From Acanthochromis polyacanthus (taxonomy: Eukaryota > Chordata > Actinopteri > Pomacentridae): a stretch of DNA of 64,000 nucleotides. The position numbers and the translations under genes are program-made. Of the stretch, positions 1-13,479 are shown in pieces (position 1 is the stretch's first letter; each line of letters begins with the position of its first letter). Location: assembly GCF_021347895.1 (NCBI RefSeq), contig NC_067117.1, positions 15,657,858 through 15,721,857 of the forward strand, in the 5' to 3' direction. The notes under the pieces are model-generated. The model ran no database searches. It was not told the DNA's origin and was given only the letters and a program-made list of their open reading frames with translations.

Positions 1-121
1 ACGCACACAAAAACAGACGCACTAACACCGTCTGGCAGCATGCCATTTAGGGGTTAGGTTAAGGGACAGTGAGGAAGGACAGCAAACTGGAGCAGTAAGC
101 ACATTTCATCAGGAGATACAG

Positions 122-1380
<1,259 letters not shown>

Positions 1381-1389
1381 ATTTTGCTG

Positions 1390-1585
1390 ATACTGTAGAG
1401 AACACTGTCTATCATGCTGGTCCAAAATCTAACACAGGCGTTCAGTTGGGTTCAGATCTGGTGACTGCGAAGGCCGCAACGTATGAGTCACATCATTTTC
1501 ATTCTCATTAAACCATCCAGTGACCCCTTGTGCTCCTTGGATGGAGGCATTGTCATCCTGGAAGTACCCACTCCTAGAAATGTTT
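1390..1585 (-). mobile_element. Decayed Tc1/mariner transposase fragment
   Basis: Read on the minus strand, about 1435-1475 translates as PSQSPDLNPTER. This is the conserved block around the third catalytic acid (E) of Tc1-like transposases. About 1500-1560 reads as a diverged form of the FQxDNAxxH block around the second catalytic D. The two blocks are in the correct order and at roughly the family spacing, but the frame is interrupted and no terminal inverted repeats are evident. It is therefore an old, inactive fragment. The exact ends are uncertain. Confidence 0.6.
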
Positions 1586-1599
1586 CATCACAGGATAAA

Positions 1600-4500
1600 G
1601 ATGATCACTCAGGACAACTTGGTTTGCAGTGACTCATCCCTTTAAGGGGGGAAACAAGCCCAAACAATGTCAGCAAAATGCCCCCAACACCTTAACAGAG
1701 CAGCCAGAGCCCCCCACTGTAGGGTTCAGGTTTATTCTTTCATTTGTCACCCATCTGTGCTCTGTAGTGCCCTCATATGCTTCATATATTAAGTCCTGTC
1801 AGATAAATACTGTACAATACTTCATTCTGAAATATAGAAGTGTATGAAGACAATGAAAATACGAAACTCCCATTGCCTCAAGTACAAAACATAATTAAAT
1901 GCATTTCCACCAATGAGACTGCCTGTTTATTTTTTCTCTTCCTTTCATTCTCCAACAAAAAATAAATCAATATATTTGACAGAGCTGTCAGTTAATGTCT
2001 CTGCTGCTGACTGTGCCCTTTGACCAAAACTTTCAATTAACTTGCAGGCTGAAGGCTTTCCTTTATTATGTAGCTAATGCAATTTTGTGTTTGGTGCTAC
2101 ATTTAGCACCCACCTACATCTGCATCATTAGAACACATAATTTGCCTAAATATCTGTGAAGGGATTATTGCATAATATCAAATAGGGGTTTATCAAACAA
2201 TAACAGTCAACCCAAATAACACGTTTCTTTCTAGCTGTGCCAGTTGTCTTGTTTTTTCCTGCATTGTTTTTTCCTGATCTTTCCTTCCAACCCCAGTGTG
2301 CCAGCAGTCCTGGAGAGCACTGTCTGTTTTTGTTCATTCATTTTTCCACCTCAAGGATAAAAGCACCGACTACATCCCTCTTCCCTATTAGCCCTTGCAC
2401 TTCAGTTCTGCCTTTGAAGATTTAATCAGTCAGATTGCCTTGATTAATCCTTTTTCATGTCCTTTCACAGTAAATAATTACAGAGTCTGATATGATCGCT
2501 TGCTGGATGGAGAGGACAGCATGCAGATTTCTGACAGAGCGGAGTCCCCAGGTATCTTCATTAGCCTGATTATTCTGATCCAAACACTCCATCAACCAGT
2601 TTACATGTAAATAGGTTAATTCTATTCCCACTCCTCACTCACTCTGCTGGCATGCTGTGTATAACAGGCGAGATCTCACCAAATGTTGCCTGTTTTGTTC
2701 TGTCTCTGCCTCCACAGTCATCATGCTGCAAATATGTGACACAATACTAACAAATATTTTGTTTGCACAATGTGAAGACTGTGAGAATTCCCAAATGACT
2801 GAGTCTCTGTTGCTCCTTATCTGCAGAAAAACCAAGCAGTAAAGGGTTGTTCCACTCTGTTTCCACTACAGTATTTTCAGAAGGTTTCATTTTGGTGCCA
2901 CAGTTCCAGCAGGTTGTCTAATGTTGACACCTAGTGGACAAATTCTCTTCTCTCATCCAACCGATGATTTGATTTAAGCAAAACACTTCCACCACTTGAT
3001 GGCAGTGCAGTTCTTCCCTTTTAGTTTCAAACTTTACCTCTAAGAAATGCATCTCATGGTAGCCAAAGCAGCAGGCAAATACATAACAAGATGCTGCTTC
3101 CTCCTTGAATTTCCGATGAATTCGGATACATTTTTCGGCGCATCAGATGCTCTGCCGTTGCTGCGTAGCTTCATCATCGTGTCGTGCAGCTCAGGAGATG
3201 AGGAGCTGACTGCCCCTCTCTGCTCAGGATTAGTGAATTAATGCAACCATTCAGACACTGAGCTCTGATCAGCTGCTTAATGCTGTTTTATCCCAAATAA
3301 CACAGCCATCATACACGCACGATGTGTGCACTTTCACAGACACACACACACTGCACAAACAGAAGCATGCATGTATCAGACACACTTTATAATTTGTATA
3401 GCTGCAAATAAAATTCAGGCTGTAAAATGCCACAACTACATTTAGCCCAAGTTGATATTGATTTATGAATCAGTTGATAGTGAAAATGTTGAATGTGAAG
3501 GACATAACTGTAGAGAAATATTCTACTAGACTTACTCCCAAGCAGTTAATCTCAGTAATTTGGGCTTTTAATAGTTTCTTTTTGTTTGTCATATAACCGT
3601 ATCACAGTTAATTCATTCGAAATCATGGAGTTACTGAAAAATGACAGACCAGTGAAATAAGGCATTTATAAGAAGTTCTGCTTTTATCTTTGAAAGTGTG
3701 TCATTGAGATTAAGCATCTGAAGGGTCATGGGTCAAAGAGGGTGGATGCAGCACTTTCTTTGTCATGGCCGCAGAAGTGCCCCCTTTTTTTTTACTTACA
3801 AAGACACTGGTCTATCAAGTGCACCATTTATCATATGGATAAACAGGGATTACCCAGCATGTTCAGTGTCAGATGTCCTGTCTGTGTCTCCCGCAAACCA
3901 GAGAGACGCCCTGTTTTTGTTGTTTCTTCCCCTTTTGCAAAGTTAGTAGCGCAAATGCTTCACAAACACACATACAGGCTTATACTAATCCTAGTGAAAA
4001 CAAAGCGATATACAGTGTTCCTCTGAGCGTAGGTCAAGCGGGGGCTGTTCATCAGCGTGTTTATCAGGATTATGAGAGTTTCATCCATAATGTAACCTCT
4101 AACGTCATACTTACCACTCTCTGCTCTGAACGGAGAGCTGAACACTGACGATGACCACTGAAGTGTTGATGCAACTGGTGACCATGATTCTTTCAGACCA
4201 TTCCCACCAGCGAGCCATGACCCACTGTGACCTTGTGACCCCTCCAACTGACCTCTCAGTGGGTGGCCTTTGGACTGACCAGCAAGGACGATGAGCTAAC
4301 AGAAGTGGCTGCTCTAAGAACAGATCTGTGTATTATCTGTTTATCCTTATTCATTTTCCACATGTCCTTAGATTTCAAGCTCAATGATTCTCCATTGCTC
4401 ACTGATCTGTAGATGCTTACAGCAAAAGCATGAAGTCATAGATATGGATTAGGTGTTCTGATTATGTCTCTTCTTCAATGTCAGTGTGTGTATATGAAGG

Positions 4501-4790
4501 GTCAGCAGCACACATGTACAAACATGTATTTATTACATATGTGAATGTTTAGTTGTGAACTGAGATGTCAGGGTGGGATTATGTCGACCCAGTGTCAGTG
4601 AAGAAGGAAGTCTGCACAGACGGGCAGCCACGTTAATCATAAATCTTTATCTTACAATCCTGCCTCACAGGTCCGCCCCTCGTTAAACTACGGCACAGGG
4701 ATTAGTGCAGCTAAACCACTGAGATCCGGAGAGAAAAATGAGAAACAAAGTAGCGAGTAAACAGGATCACTGCTGATTGTGGTGCAGAAC
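1600..4790. other. Intergenic, no gene recognised; possible non-coding elements
   Basis: No coding frame has protein-family similarity or convincing splice signals. Patches near 1980-2110 and 2470-2620 have mixed composition with homeodomain-like ATTA/TAAT cores, unlike the surrounding AT-rich DNA. They could be conserved non-coding elements, but that cannot be decided from one sequence. Confidence 0.4.
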
Positions 4791-4797
4791 TGATGAA

Positions 4798-4799
<2 letters not shown>

Positions 4800-4845
<46 letters not shown>

Positions 4846-4846
4846 C
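4800..4846. repeat. (TCTA)n tetranucleotide microsatellite
   Basis: About twelve perfect tandem copies of the tetranucleotide TCTA. It lies downstream of neurod4. Confidence 0.97.
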
Positions 4847-4849
4847 AAA

Positions 4850-5738
4850 AAGTAAACACAAACACTGACTTGATTGAATTTTTGAAAAATTTTAATAACA
4901 TCAATTTTCCAAAAGAAAGAAAAATCAAAAACTACAAATAAAACATCATATCCAATGCAAAGTTTTCACAATGTTAACCTGAGAAATATTATTTTTTGCT
5001 TCTTTGCCATCATCCCTCATGTAAACTCCTCAATTATTTTTCACTTGGTTTAAATTTTTCCATAAATTGAAACACATTCGTCTCTTCTCTCAACTCCCAC
5101 AACAGATCAGCTACATTGTGCTCACAGATCTACCTCTGAGTGTGTTTTGAGTGCAAAATATTAGATGCAATACAACAAAAGGAAGCTGGACACAAAAGAA
5201 AGATAAGAGATTAACTATTGGTCTAAAGAGTAAACAAAGAGATGCTCTGACTACAAATATATACAAAAGGAAAACCGTCACATTGACACATCAGACCAAA
5301 CTACAAATAGACTGTATTAAATTAATGAATAAATAAAAAATACTTTATGAAGAATATCTGATGTTGCCAAAGCTAAATTAGAAGTGCTTGTCTTACAGGA
5401 CCAGGGCTCCCTGTTAAAAATGGTCAAAGTAACATTTCCTGGATAGGACCTGCAAGATCCTTTAATCATTTGGTTCATCAGTTTTGAAGAAAAATTATTG
5501 GTTTAAGTCAAGTATTCTCTAATATTAACAGTGTTGAGCAGTGCTAATCTACTGTGCAAATGCACCACGCATGTTTAAAAAAAGAACAGAAATTCTACAG
5601 TTCTTCTACTGGCAGTCTGTCTACTGAGGGAGATTGATCCACAAGACATCACTCAGTGTTCAGGACGGATCAAAGGCTGGCCTCAGTCATTCAGGTTTTA
5701 TTGATGGTTTGAGGCTGAACTGACTATTCCGATCCTTC
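4850..5738 (-). other. Probable neurod4 3' UTR and downstream flank
   Basis: This AT-rich, non-coding stretch lies directly 3' of the neurod4 stop codon on the minus strand. A minus-strand AATAAA lies at 5697-5702, only about 37 bases past the stop, so a very short 3' UTR is possible. A longer UTR cannot be excluded. The 61-codon plus-strand open frame at 5151-5336 has no recognisable content. Confidence 0.4.
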
Positions 5739-6737
5739 TTAGTCTCTGTAGACGGAGGTTATCTGTCGGGGGGGCATGTGTGGTGGATGATACGAGTCAT
5801 ATGGCCCCTCTAAGTGTACGTCATAGCCGGTCTGAGTCTGATACAGGACCTGATCAACAGGGGAGGGGGAGTAGTGGTGAGGTGGTGGGTAGTGGGGTGA
5901 AGGCTCCTGTTTGGGCACCAGGTTACTGCTGATGCTCAGAGGGGGAGTTGGGGGGCCGTCGTACGGAGGGGTTCCCACTCCTCCAGCATTGTACTCATTT
6001 GGCGAGTGATTCTCGTACGGTCCTCCTTTCATGGCCCTCAGGTGAAGCAGGTGAGCCGAATCAAAAGTACCGTATGGAGGGCTTGGCAGGCCTGGAGAGG
6101 AGTAGCTCACCATCCCTCCCAGAGGAGCAGGTGGAGGATGCACTCCATGTCTGTCTTCAGGCCTCATCCCAGCTCCAGGAGTCGGTCCCAGCTGTAAGCA
6201 GCCAGCCACCAGGTTGGTGGTGGGCTGTGACAGGCCTTTACACAGCGTCTCCATGAAAGCCCTGCTCTCCGTGGACAGCCCCCCCTCCAGAGCCTCGGAC
6301 AGAGCGCAGATGTAGTTGCGAGCCAGTCGAAGTGTCTCGATCTTGGATAGTTTCTGTGTTTTGGAGTGGCAGGGCATGATGCTGCGCAGGTTCTCCAGTG
6401 CATCGTTTAGGCCGTGCATACGCGAGCGCTCCCTGGCATTGGCTTTAACACGGCGCGCACGGAAACGCTCCTGCCGGGCCTTGGTCATCCGCTTTTTCTT
6501 AGGGCCTCTACGTTTGGACTCATTTTCATCCTCCTGTCCTTCCTCTATTTCCTCCTCGTCTTCCTCTGCATCCTCGCTGCCCATTTCCCTGGTCTGCTGG
6601 GTCACTCCTCCTGCTCTGTAGCGGTGTGATGGGATGGAAGTGTCTCCATCGGGTGAACTCATGTCTCCATCCATCCACTGCAGAGGGCTGATGACCTCCT
6701 CTCCCTCCCCTTGTCTCACATAGGGCTTAATCATCAT
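5739..6737 (-). CDS. neurod4: Neurogenic differentiation factor 4 (NeuroD4/NeuroM, bHLH)
   Basis: A proneural bHLH transcription factor of 332 residues. In vertebrates NeuroD4 acts in the nucleus, dimerises with E-proteins on CANNTG E-boxes and drives differentiation of neurons and retinal cells. What is seen: an acidic stretch at about 53-74, a basic nuclear-localisation motif at about 75-84 ([10 protein letters not shown]), the bHLH at about 96-148 (basic region [12 protein letters not shown]), then the NeuroD-family C-terminal domain. That domain contains [18 protein letters not shown] and PPTPPLSIS, which favour NeuroD4 over NeuroD1/2/6. The frame extends upstream, but a splice acceptor (CAG, exon start 6743) precedes ACTACC-ATG, so the MMIKPYV start at 6737 is preferred. 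This agrees with the family pattern of one coding exon behind a non-coding first exon. Oddity: residue 144 at the end of helix 2 is Cys (NYICALSE) where the family usually has Trp. Confidence 0.93.
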   Translation of the reverse strand: MMIKPYVRQGEGEEVISPLQWMDGDMSSPDGDTSIPSHRYRAGGVTQQTREMGSEDAEEDEEEIEEGQEDENESKRRGPKKKRMTKARQERFRARRVKANARERSRMHGLNDALENLRSIMPCHSKTQKLSKIETLRLARNYICALSEALEGGLSTESRAFMETLCKGLSQPTTNLVAGCLQLGPTPGAGMRPEDRHGVHPPPAPLGGMVSYSSPGLPSPPYGTFDSAHLLHLRAMKGGPYENHSPNEYNAGGVGTPPYDGPPTPPLSISSNLVPKQEPSPHYPPPHHYSPSPVDQVLYQTQTGYDVHLEGPYDSYHPPHMPPRQITSVYRD

Positions 6738-6743
6738 GGTAGT

Positions 6744-9312
6744 CTGAACGAGAAAACAAGACAACAAAAACACTCTTTATCACGCATGTGCTGTTGACAG
6801 GTTTACAGATTATACCTTCATTTTAGAATAAAAATGTTGGCACTGCTGGAGTCTTTTACACCTGGAAAACTACCATGATTTCAGATGACCCCATGTATTC
6901 CTCACACAAACTTCTCAATCTTCTGACATCTGGTAAAACATACTGAAGTACTCGAGCCAAACTGTGCTGTCAGACCTCTAAATATCTAGAGCCTAGTCTG
7001 TTATCCCCCCCTTCCTCTCCACCCCTCACCTCCCCTCTCTCTTCTTTTGCATTTATTAGCACTAAAACATTGCTAAAACATCATAAACAAACTCTCACTG
7101 TCTTTATCATAATGAATACACAGTGTCATAGCATGTTGTGTTTACAATTACAGCATTTTACTATAATACTTTTATATCTTTTGCACACTAGAATTACTTC
7201 ACACTAGGCCTGTGTACTAGTCGGTGCTGCACGGTCCTTCGTTGTACCTCTTGTCCAGTTTTAACGGTGATACATCTTTGCACAAATGCACTTAATATCA
7301 CCATGTTCAGCTCTTAGTTCTGTGCAGTCTTGTGTATTGCTGTTTTGTTCCATGAAGCACTGTGATCCTGAAGCGACACTGAGCTGCATACAGCTGAGAT
7401 AACAATAAAACTACTACTTACTGCATAATATACTTTCAGCGCTTCAATCAGAACAGTAAATCCTTCCTATTGTTAATCTGTCTTTACTGCCGTTTGTGAT
7501 CTCTGCATTTTGTTATTGCTCTGGACATTATGAAAAATATCATGCTGCGTATCTCGCTAGAGCTTAACTTGGTTTCATATTTTTGTGGAAACGTACCCAG
7601 TCTTTGTAATGGCTAAACTCTGTACAGCATTGTAATAGTCTAAGTGAATGATTGCCAGCTTCTTGCCATAATCAGATTATGCAGGTTTTGTCTCAAACAA
7701 AACCTTTTCTTCAATCATTACTGCACTTACAACCACAGAGGAAGAACAGTGATGGTGAGCACTGTGCATTGTATTTCCATTTTTGTGATACTTTACACTC
7801 CATAGAAACATATGAGATATTAAAATGTTGTGTATTTTTATTTTATTTTATTTTACTGAAACAACCTCTCCAACTTGCCCATGTTCAATAAAATGTGCTG
7901 CATAAAATAACAACATCCATGTTGAAATATTACTAGTAATCATCTAGGATGACTAAAATACGGTCAGTTCTGCATATTGAATACTTTTGCAGCTACATTT
8001 TACTGACAATACCTCTGCACCTTCACAGTTTTAATCGACGGCCTTTGTTTGTAATTTGCAGGTCTTTAGCCCACTTCTGCTTGAAGTTGTGTAGAAGGGA
8101 TGCAGTCTAGTCAATGTGTAATGATATTAAGATTATCTAGCAAATCAAAATGTCAGCTTTACATTGATGTAAAACCCTGGAAATAATCAGGTAACTGGTC
8201 ATAAGCCAGCGTATCTTTTCTTACTTGATATTAAGGTCTTAGTACTAGTGTTTGATGATGACAACCGAATTACTACCAACAATGCCACTGTTCTCCTTTA
8301 ATTTGGTTGTTTTATTCAATTAAAGACCACACAAAGTTGGCAGGCAGTATTTAAGATTCATGATGTTTTTATATGACTAGACCAAAAGAATATCAAGGAG
8401 TTAGTGAAACAGGAGCATTTATGTCATGTGGGACATTCAGTTTGATGGAAATTGTTATTTACTTTTTAATCAAAATAATAGTTACAATAATACAAAGCAA
8501 ATTTTGAGATCGTCTTTTACATGTCTGGTGAGTTAAAGAAGAGGTGAAATAAAGGGAGTTCATGATCACACTTTTGTAAATGCCTGCTCTATAAATGAAC
8601 TAAATTGTAGCCATTTAGTACAAGCATTCATTCAGTAGTTAAAAACAGCAGTAATACCCTAATTATTTTGTGACCTGTGCCTGTCAGCAAACTGTAAACG
8701 CTTTCAGCACCGGACAGTTCCGTCCTGACACGCCACAGGTGCCTCCATTTGGCACAAAACGCGTCTTTATTACATTTATCATGAACACTGTGATGCTTAT
8801 TTGTTTCTTCTTCTTTTTTATCTTCTTCTTTTTTCTTTATATAAGCATTATATGTTCTGCCCGTCTTCTTCCCCCCACCTCTCTGGGTAATCCCGGTCAA
8901 CTTGTGAACTGGTAATGCCCCGCCAAGATAAAGTCACTGTCAGGACTTCAATCTGGGGCATGGCAGGATTTACTCCGTGGATGAAGCAGCGACCATGGGA
9001 TTAAATGAAAGATCGACATCCCCCAGATCAGTCGCCTAACAGAGGGCTCAGATTGAATTGAAATAGACATTTTCAAAGGTACCAATACTCATGTCTCTCC
9101 ACGAATTTCGTGCTTGAGCACCCCACCCCCACCCCCCACTGAAGGATAGTTTAAACATCCTTTACACATTTTTCATTAAATATATGCAGTGCCTGTGTGT
9201 GTTGTACCAGAAATCAGGTCTGCCTATCAAATATTAAACAAACAAGCATTCAAAATGGATAATAAACTGATTGGCACGCATGCGCTCAGAACCCAGTAGA
9301 ATTGAGACATAC
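6744..9312 (-). other. Probable neurod4 intron 1 / upstream flank
   Basis: No protein-coding content is recognised. It starts at the splice acceptor before the neurod4 coding exon. If the CpG-rich block at 9.3 kb is exon 1, this is a single intron of about 2.6 kb. It includes the retroposon-like tail listed separately and otherwise appears to be AT-rich unique DNA. Confidence 0.45.
7040..7410 (+). repeat. Probable LINE/retroposon 3' tail
   Basis: The stretch ends in AACAATAAAACTACTA, resembling the 3' termini of fish non-LTR retroposons that end in an AATAAA-like motif plus a short simple tail. Other copies of this tail style occur in the window at about 11.6, 23.0, 47.1 and 49.1 kb. No coding remnant is visible, so the call rests on end structure only. 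Confidence 0.4.
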
Positions 9313-9720
9313 CGGTGCTGACGCGTCCCGGGACAGTCTGGAGAAGTTTGACCGGTGATTTTTTTTTCTTTTTTTCCTCCACGGATCACAGTTTGGTCTC
9401 TTCAGTCCATCAAGCAGAGCTGGAGCTCCGTGCTGCCGGCCTGGTCCTTGGTGTGTGCGGGTCAGTGTGCGGGGCTCCGGGTTTTAACCTCCGCAGTGAA
9501 GCTCCTCCTCCGACCGACTCCTGGTGACGCGCTGCAGCTCCGCGCGTGGCCGGCCCGTGGCTCGAGCCCCCTCGTCGTGTGCGTGCGTGCGTGCGTGCGT
9601 GCGTGTGTGTCAGAGAGATGTGCATAAGCTCAGTCCAGACAGGCAGCAGAGGCCCGGGCTCTTTGTTGGCCGCCAAATCCGCAGCACGTTTGCATTGAGC
9701 GGTGGGGAGACGCGCTCAGT
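9290..9720 (-). promoter_or_regulatory. CpG-rich block; candidate neurod4 promoter and 5' non-coding exon
   Basis: This is one of the few GC-rich, CpG-dense blocks in the window (runs such as GCGCGTGGCC and many CG dinucleotides), set in AT-rich DNA. It lies about 2.6 kb upstream of the neurod4 coding exon. On the minus strand the sequence around 9309-9316 is CCG|GTATGT, a good splice donor. A non-coding first exon ending at about 9313 and joined to the acceptor at 6743 is therefore plausible. A (GTGC)n run sits at about 9577-9608. Transcription direction is inferred only; a plus-strand gene is possible, but no coding exon for one was found. Confidence 0.4.
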
Positions 9721-10070
9721 CGCCTGAGCCTAACTGTATGTGACAGCTTGAAGTTGCATGTGAGCAGGTGTTTGCGCCATCCCTTCTTCCAGCCATCCAT
9801 CCCCTTCTACCGCCGAGATATGCTGCTGAACAAGTTCATGTCACCCAGGAGGCCGCTCTGACCAGAAGGGGAAACTTTGGTCACATGAAGTGTGTAGTTA
9901 AACGTGCAGCAGGGACTCGTTCCTCCCCCTCCTCCTCCCTGCAGGACGGAGGTGTTGGGCTTCTGGATTGTGAAGCTAAGCATCCATAACCCACATAGAA
10001 TGTTTCTTGTTGGACACCCTGAATGAGTATCTTTAATTGTCAGCATTTTCTAATTGCTGTAGGTTAATTC

Positions 10071-10549
10071 TTAACCCTCCTGTTGTCTTCGTTTACAAGC
10101 AGCAAAAAATATTGTTTCCTTGTCTGAAAAAAAAATCCAAAAATTCAGCAAAAGAATTCCTTTTCTGACAATTTGCAAAAACCTTCAGGAAGAAAATTCC
10201 AATAATCCCTTAAAAATTTACCTTAAAAGTTTTATTTAAAATAAATCCCCTAAATATGGCAACAAAATTCTAGTAACTATTTTCAAAAAATTAATAAAAA
10301 TCATCCAAAAAATTATAAAAATATCTAAAGTGATTACATGTATATCAGTAAAACTTCTAATATTTTCTTGAAGAGCATTGATTTTTTTCTGAATACGCTT
10401 TAAAAAATTTTACCTTTCTTTTATCCACACCAAAAAACGTTCAAAAATTCTCAAAAATATTGAAAATGTGGAAATTTTCACTGTGAAAATATGTTTTTTC
10501 CACATTTTCAAACGGGTCAATTTGACTCGCAGGATGACAAGATGGTTAA
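10071..10549. mobile_element. Non-autonomous piggyBac-like MITE
   Basis: The element is bounded by TTAA at 10071-10074 and TTAA at 10546-10549, the target site used by piggyBac elements. The left end is CCCTCCTGTTGTC. The right end reads on the opposite strand as CCATCTTGTCATCCTG, an imperfect terminal inverted repeat beginning with the CC of piggyBac termini. The 0.47 kb interior is AT-rich, with no open frame and many A/T runs. It is therefore a non-coding element mobilised in trans. Confidence 0.6.
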
Positions 10550-10559
10550 AAAAGTGATT

Positions 10560-11210
10560 CAGTCTATGGCAACTTAAGTGTCTCTCTTCTTCTTGGTTCT
10601 TGAAGACGTTTCACCGTCATCCAAGAGTTTTAACTGACTGATGGGATATCCTAGATATATACAGTATTGTCTATCAGAATCCAAATAGCTGCATTGATTC
10701 ATCTACTTTTTGTTTTCTATTGAGGAATCTCAGGACTGCATTATAAGTATCTGATGAGTTGTAGACCCTCTTATCTTTACAGACGGCTGTTTCAGTTTAA
10801 CAATGATGCCGTGCTTCTCTCCTCTCGTAAACTTTGTCTTCTCTTTTCAGAATGTGAACATTGTTTTCCTCAAATGATTGATAATCAACTATAATTAGCT
10901 CATAATTAAGAGCTATTTATTCTTAAAATTTCTGATCATTTCGTTTCAGCGAATCACTACCTTCTAGATCCACAAAACATCCTTTACAAATAAGATCCTC
11001 ATGTTTTAACACTGTAAAATGTTAAATATTAGCCTTCGTTCATCTCAACGGTTCAGTACCAAACTTGTACATGGCTGTAAAACACATTGACTTCAGCCAC
11101 ATCTCTCCATCGAGAGATAAATCCATAAAATGTGACTGAAAGTTCTGAAACCGTTCCAGTAAGTTGATCTTGTGACATTTTTAGTTTTTCTTTTTCTTCA
11201 AACAAGGACA
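10560..11210. other. Intergenic, nothing recognised
   Basis: AT-rich unique DNA with no coding frame, repeat or regulatory signature that I can support. Confidence 0.5.
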
Positions 11211-11215
11211 ATGCT

Positions 11216-11432
11216 GGGGGGCATGGCTCAGTGGGTAGAGTGGCCGTCTTGTAACTAGAAGGTTGCCGGTTCAATCCTCGGGCTCATGTCGAGGTGTCCC
11301 TGAGCAAGACATCAAACCCCTAATTGCTCCTGGTGGGTCGTGGTTAGCACCTTGCATGGCAGCTTCCACCATCAGTGTGTGTGACGTATCATGTAAAGCG
11401 CTTTGGATAAAAGCGCTATATAAATACAACCA
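11216..11432 (+). mobile_element. tRNA-derived SINE
   Basis: A tRNA-like head begins near 11216, with a box-A-like TGGCTCAGTGGG at about 11224-11235 and a box-B-like GGTTCAATCC at 11268-11277. These are the split promoter of RNA polymerase III. A tRNA-unrelated body follows, ending in AAAGCGCTATATAAAT, a tail common to teleost SINEs. It is not a functional tRNA, because the sequence after box B does not pair to close the acceptor stem. Confidence 0.75.
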
Positions 11433-11559
11433 TTAACAAACACGTCCTATTCTCACAATGACACACAAACACACGCTTAAGAACAGCTGACTGGACTGTT
11501 TACAACATTTATATGAGAAATTAACTGCCACCCCACACTGTAGGCACTTTATATTTAGT

Positions 11560-11710
11560 TTTACAATGTCATAATGTTATATCTGTATTGAGAATATCTT
11601 ATTTATAGACAATCTTTATGTTTTAAGTCAGGGTGTGTTTTCAGAATTTCATTGTATTGCTGTCTTTTGCACTGCAGTATAATGACAATAAAGCTTCTAA
11701 TTCTAAATTT
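11560..11710 (+). repeat. Retroposon 3' tail with (TTCTAA)-type end
   Basis: The segment ends ATGACAATAAAGCTTCTAATTCTAA. The AATAAAG followed by a short repeated TCTAAT motif is the usual 3' terminus of fish LINEs such as the Rex group. No open frame remains. It lies about 130 bases beyond the SINE. Confidence 0.4.
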
Positions 11711-13470
11711 ACAATTATAAAGTAAGCCTAATCTAAATGGTTAAAAGTGTTACACCAATAAATGTGTACATGTTGTTGTTTACTAATCAATTTCAACCAA
11801 ACCAAGACAGCTAAAATAGGGAATTCCACGCATTAATTTGTGGATGAATAAATGCAAAAGGTTTACAGAAGTTTAAATCAAAATGCCGCCACCCAAAAAA
11901 AACATAAAAAGTTATTTTAGGTCAGATTATGTCAAGTAAAAAAATGAAGACGTGTGTGTTGCTTTAATGACAGATTTGAGTGCATATGTAAATGGACACG
12001 TCTTCATAAGGATGTCTAAAAGGTGAACAACATGAAAATCTGTAGGAAACTGAAACAAACTGCCGTGATGACTGAAATGAGAACAGAGAGGGAGAATGAA
12101 CGAGATGCAGGAACAGAGCTCCACATGCTCTAACAGAGAGGCTTAAGGTAGGTCACAGGGTAAACTGCCGACCCAAGCTATGTGCCTCTCACTTCCTCTT
12201 CATTCCCAAGCCGACCACCTTGCCCACTGCTCCTCCCCCTGCATCTTTTCCTGTCCTATTCCACACCTGCAGCCTGAGATGGGAATAGCAGAGTCGGGGC
12301 TCTTGCATCCCCAGAGTGGAGCCAGCAGGGGAATATGATAGCTGTGGCCTCGTGTCCCGGTTGCGTATGCTCACAGCACAGTTTTTAACAATTACATAGA
12401 ATAAAATCCATTCATTAGTTTGCTTTAGAGGTGCAAGTTGCTTCCCATCTTTCTAAATGACACGTCTTTTTATGATAAAAGTGTTCTTGTTTTTTAGTTT
12501 ATCATCATATTTTAAGTTTGGCCTACTTGCGGCATTTCATCTAATCTTTATGTTCCACAAGTAGTGCTCCAGTGTAACGCTGTATGTATGCCATGCCGTC
12601 CCCTGGTCCCTCCGTGTTGGCCACACATGATGAAGTCCTGCTACAGATGGTCTTCGCTTAAACACCTCTCTTATTTTAACAGTCTGTGGCTCAGATGCTC
12701 ATCTATTCTCCACTGGCTGCTCAGCTCACTCAGCATGTTCACATGCTCAGAGGACAGTCCCCTCCTTACCTTTTCTAGGTATGTTTGTGAGACATAAATT
12801 TAGTTTATTAGAAAAAAATGAGGGACAGATAAAACTTCACTCCAGTTCACACACAAACATGACCTTCCTCTGAATCCCCAGTGTTTCAGCGTGTGACAGT
12901 GGGGGAAAGTGGGTTTTGTCCATCTGTCATAGTGGAAATCCTCGGAGAGATGCCAGCACCACAGCGTGAAGAGTGTGTTTGTGTACGTTAGTGTGTGTTA
13001 GTGTGTGCAGTCATATTTGTGGATCCATGAGCAGCAATCAGAAAGTTTTACTTCATATATTGCAGCAGCCTCTGATATAGATTCACTGCAGAAACAATCT
13101 AAGGTCACTTCAGAGGACTAAGATTGTATCTCTAACTCTGCATATGTCTGCATCCACTTCAAAATGTATGCCAGTGGTAAAAGCAATGGCAATACGGTCT
13201 TCAAATTGTTCCAAAAGCATACAAAAAAACACCAGAGAATGAACGTTGCTCTGTATTTCATGGTCCCCCATCAACTTTAGAAATGGCCAGCATCTAAGCC
13301 AAACTTGAACCTCCCTCCAGCCCAGCACCGACCCTGGGGAGACAGGGGTGATGTTGACCATGTGTCCTTCTACTAACCATCTCATTGATGGACCCCACTA
13401 GTGGGCAAAATAGACACCCCCTCCGCCTGAACCCCTAAACCCCCTTAACCCTTTCCTAAACCCTCTGTTG
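11710..13470. other. Intergenic, nothing recognised
   Basis: Several short open frames occur (for example 12564-12797 and 13110-13385 minus), but none has family similarity or splice context. No repeat element could be delimited. Confidence 0.5.
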
Positions 13471-13479
13471 GCCCCCTGT

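Noticed and set aside
6164..6403. 79-codon minus-strand open frame overlapping neurod4
   Set aside because: It is the neurod4 exon read in another frame; codon patterns support the 5739-6737 frame.
11216..11290. Possible functional tRNA gene
   Set aside because: Box A and box B words are present, but no closing acceptor stem, and a SINE body with a typical tail follows.
13425..13462. Telomere-like CCCTAA runs
   Set aside because: Only a few imperfect CCCTAAACC/CCTTAACCC words; too short and irregular for an interstitial telomere.
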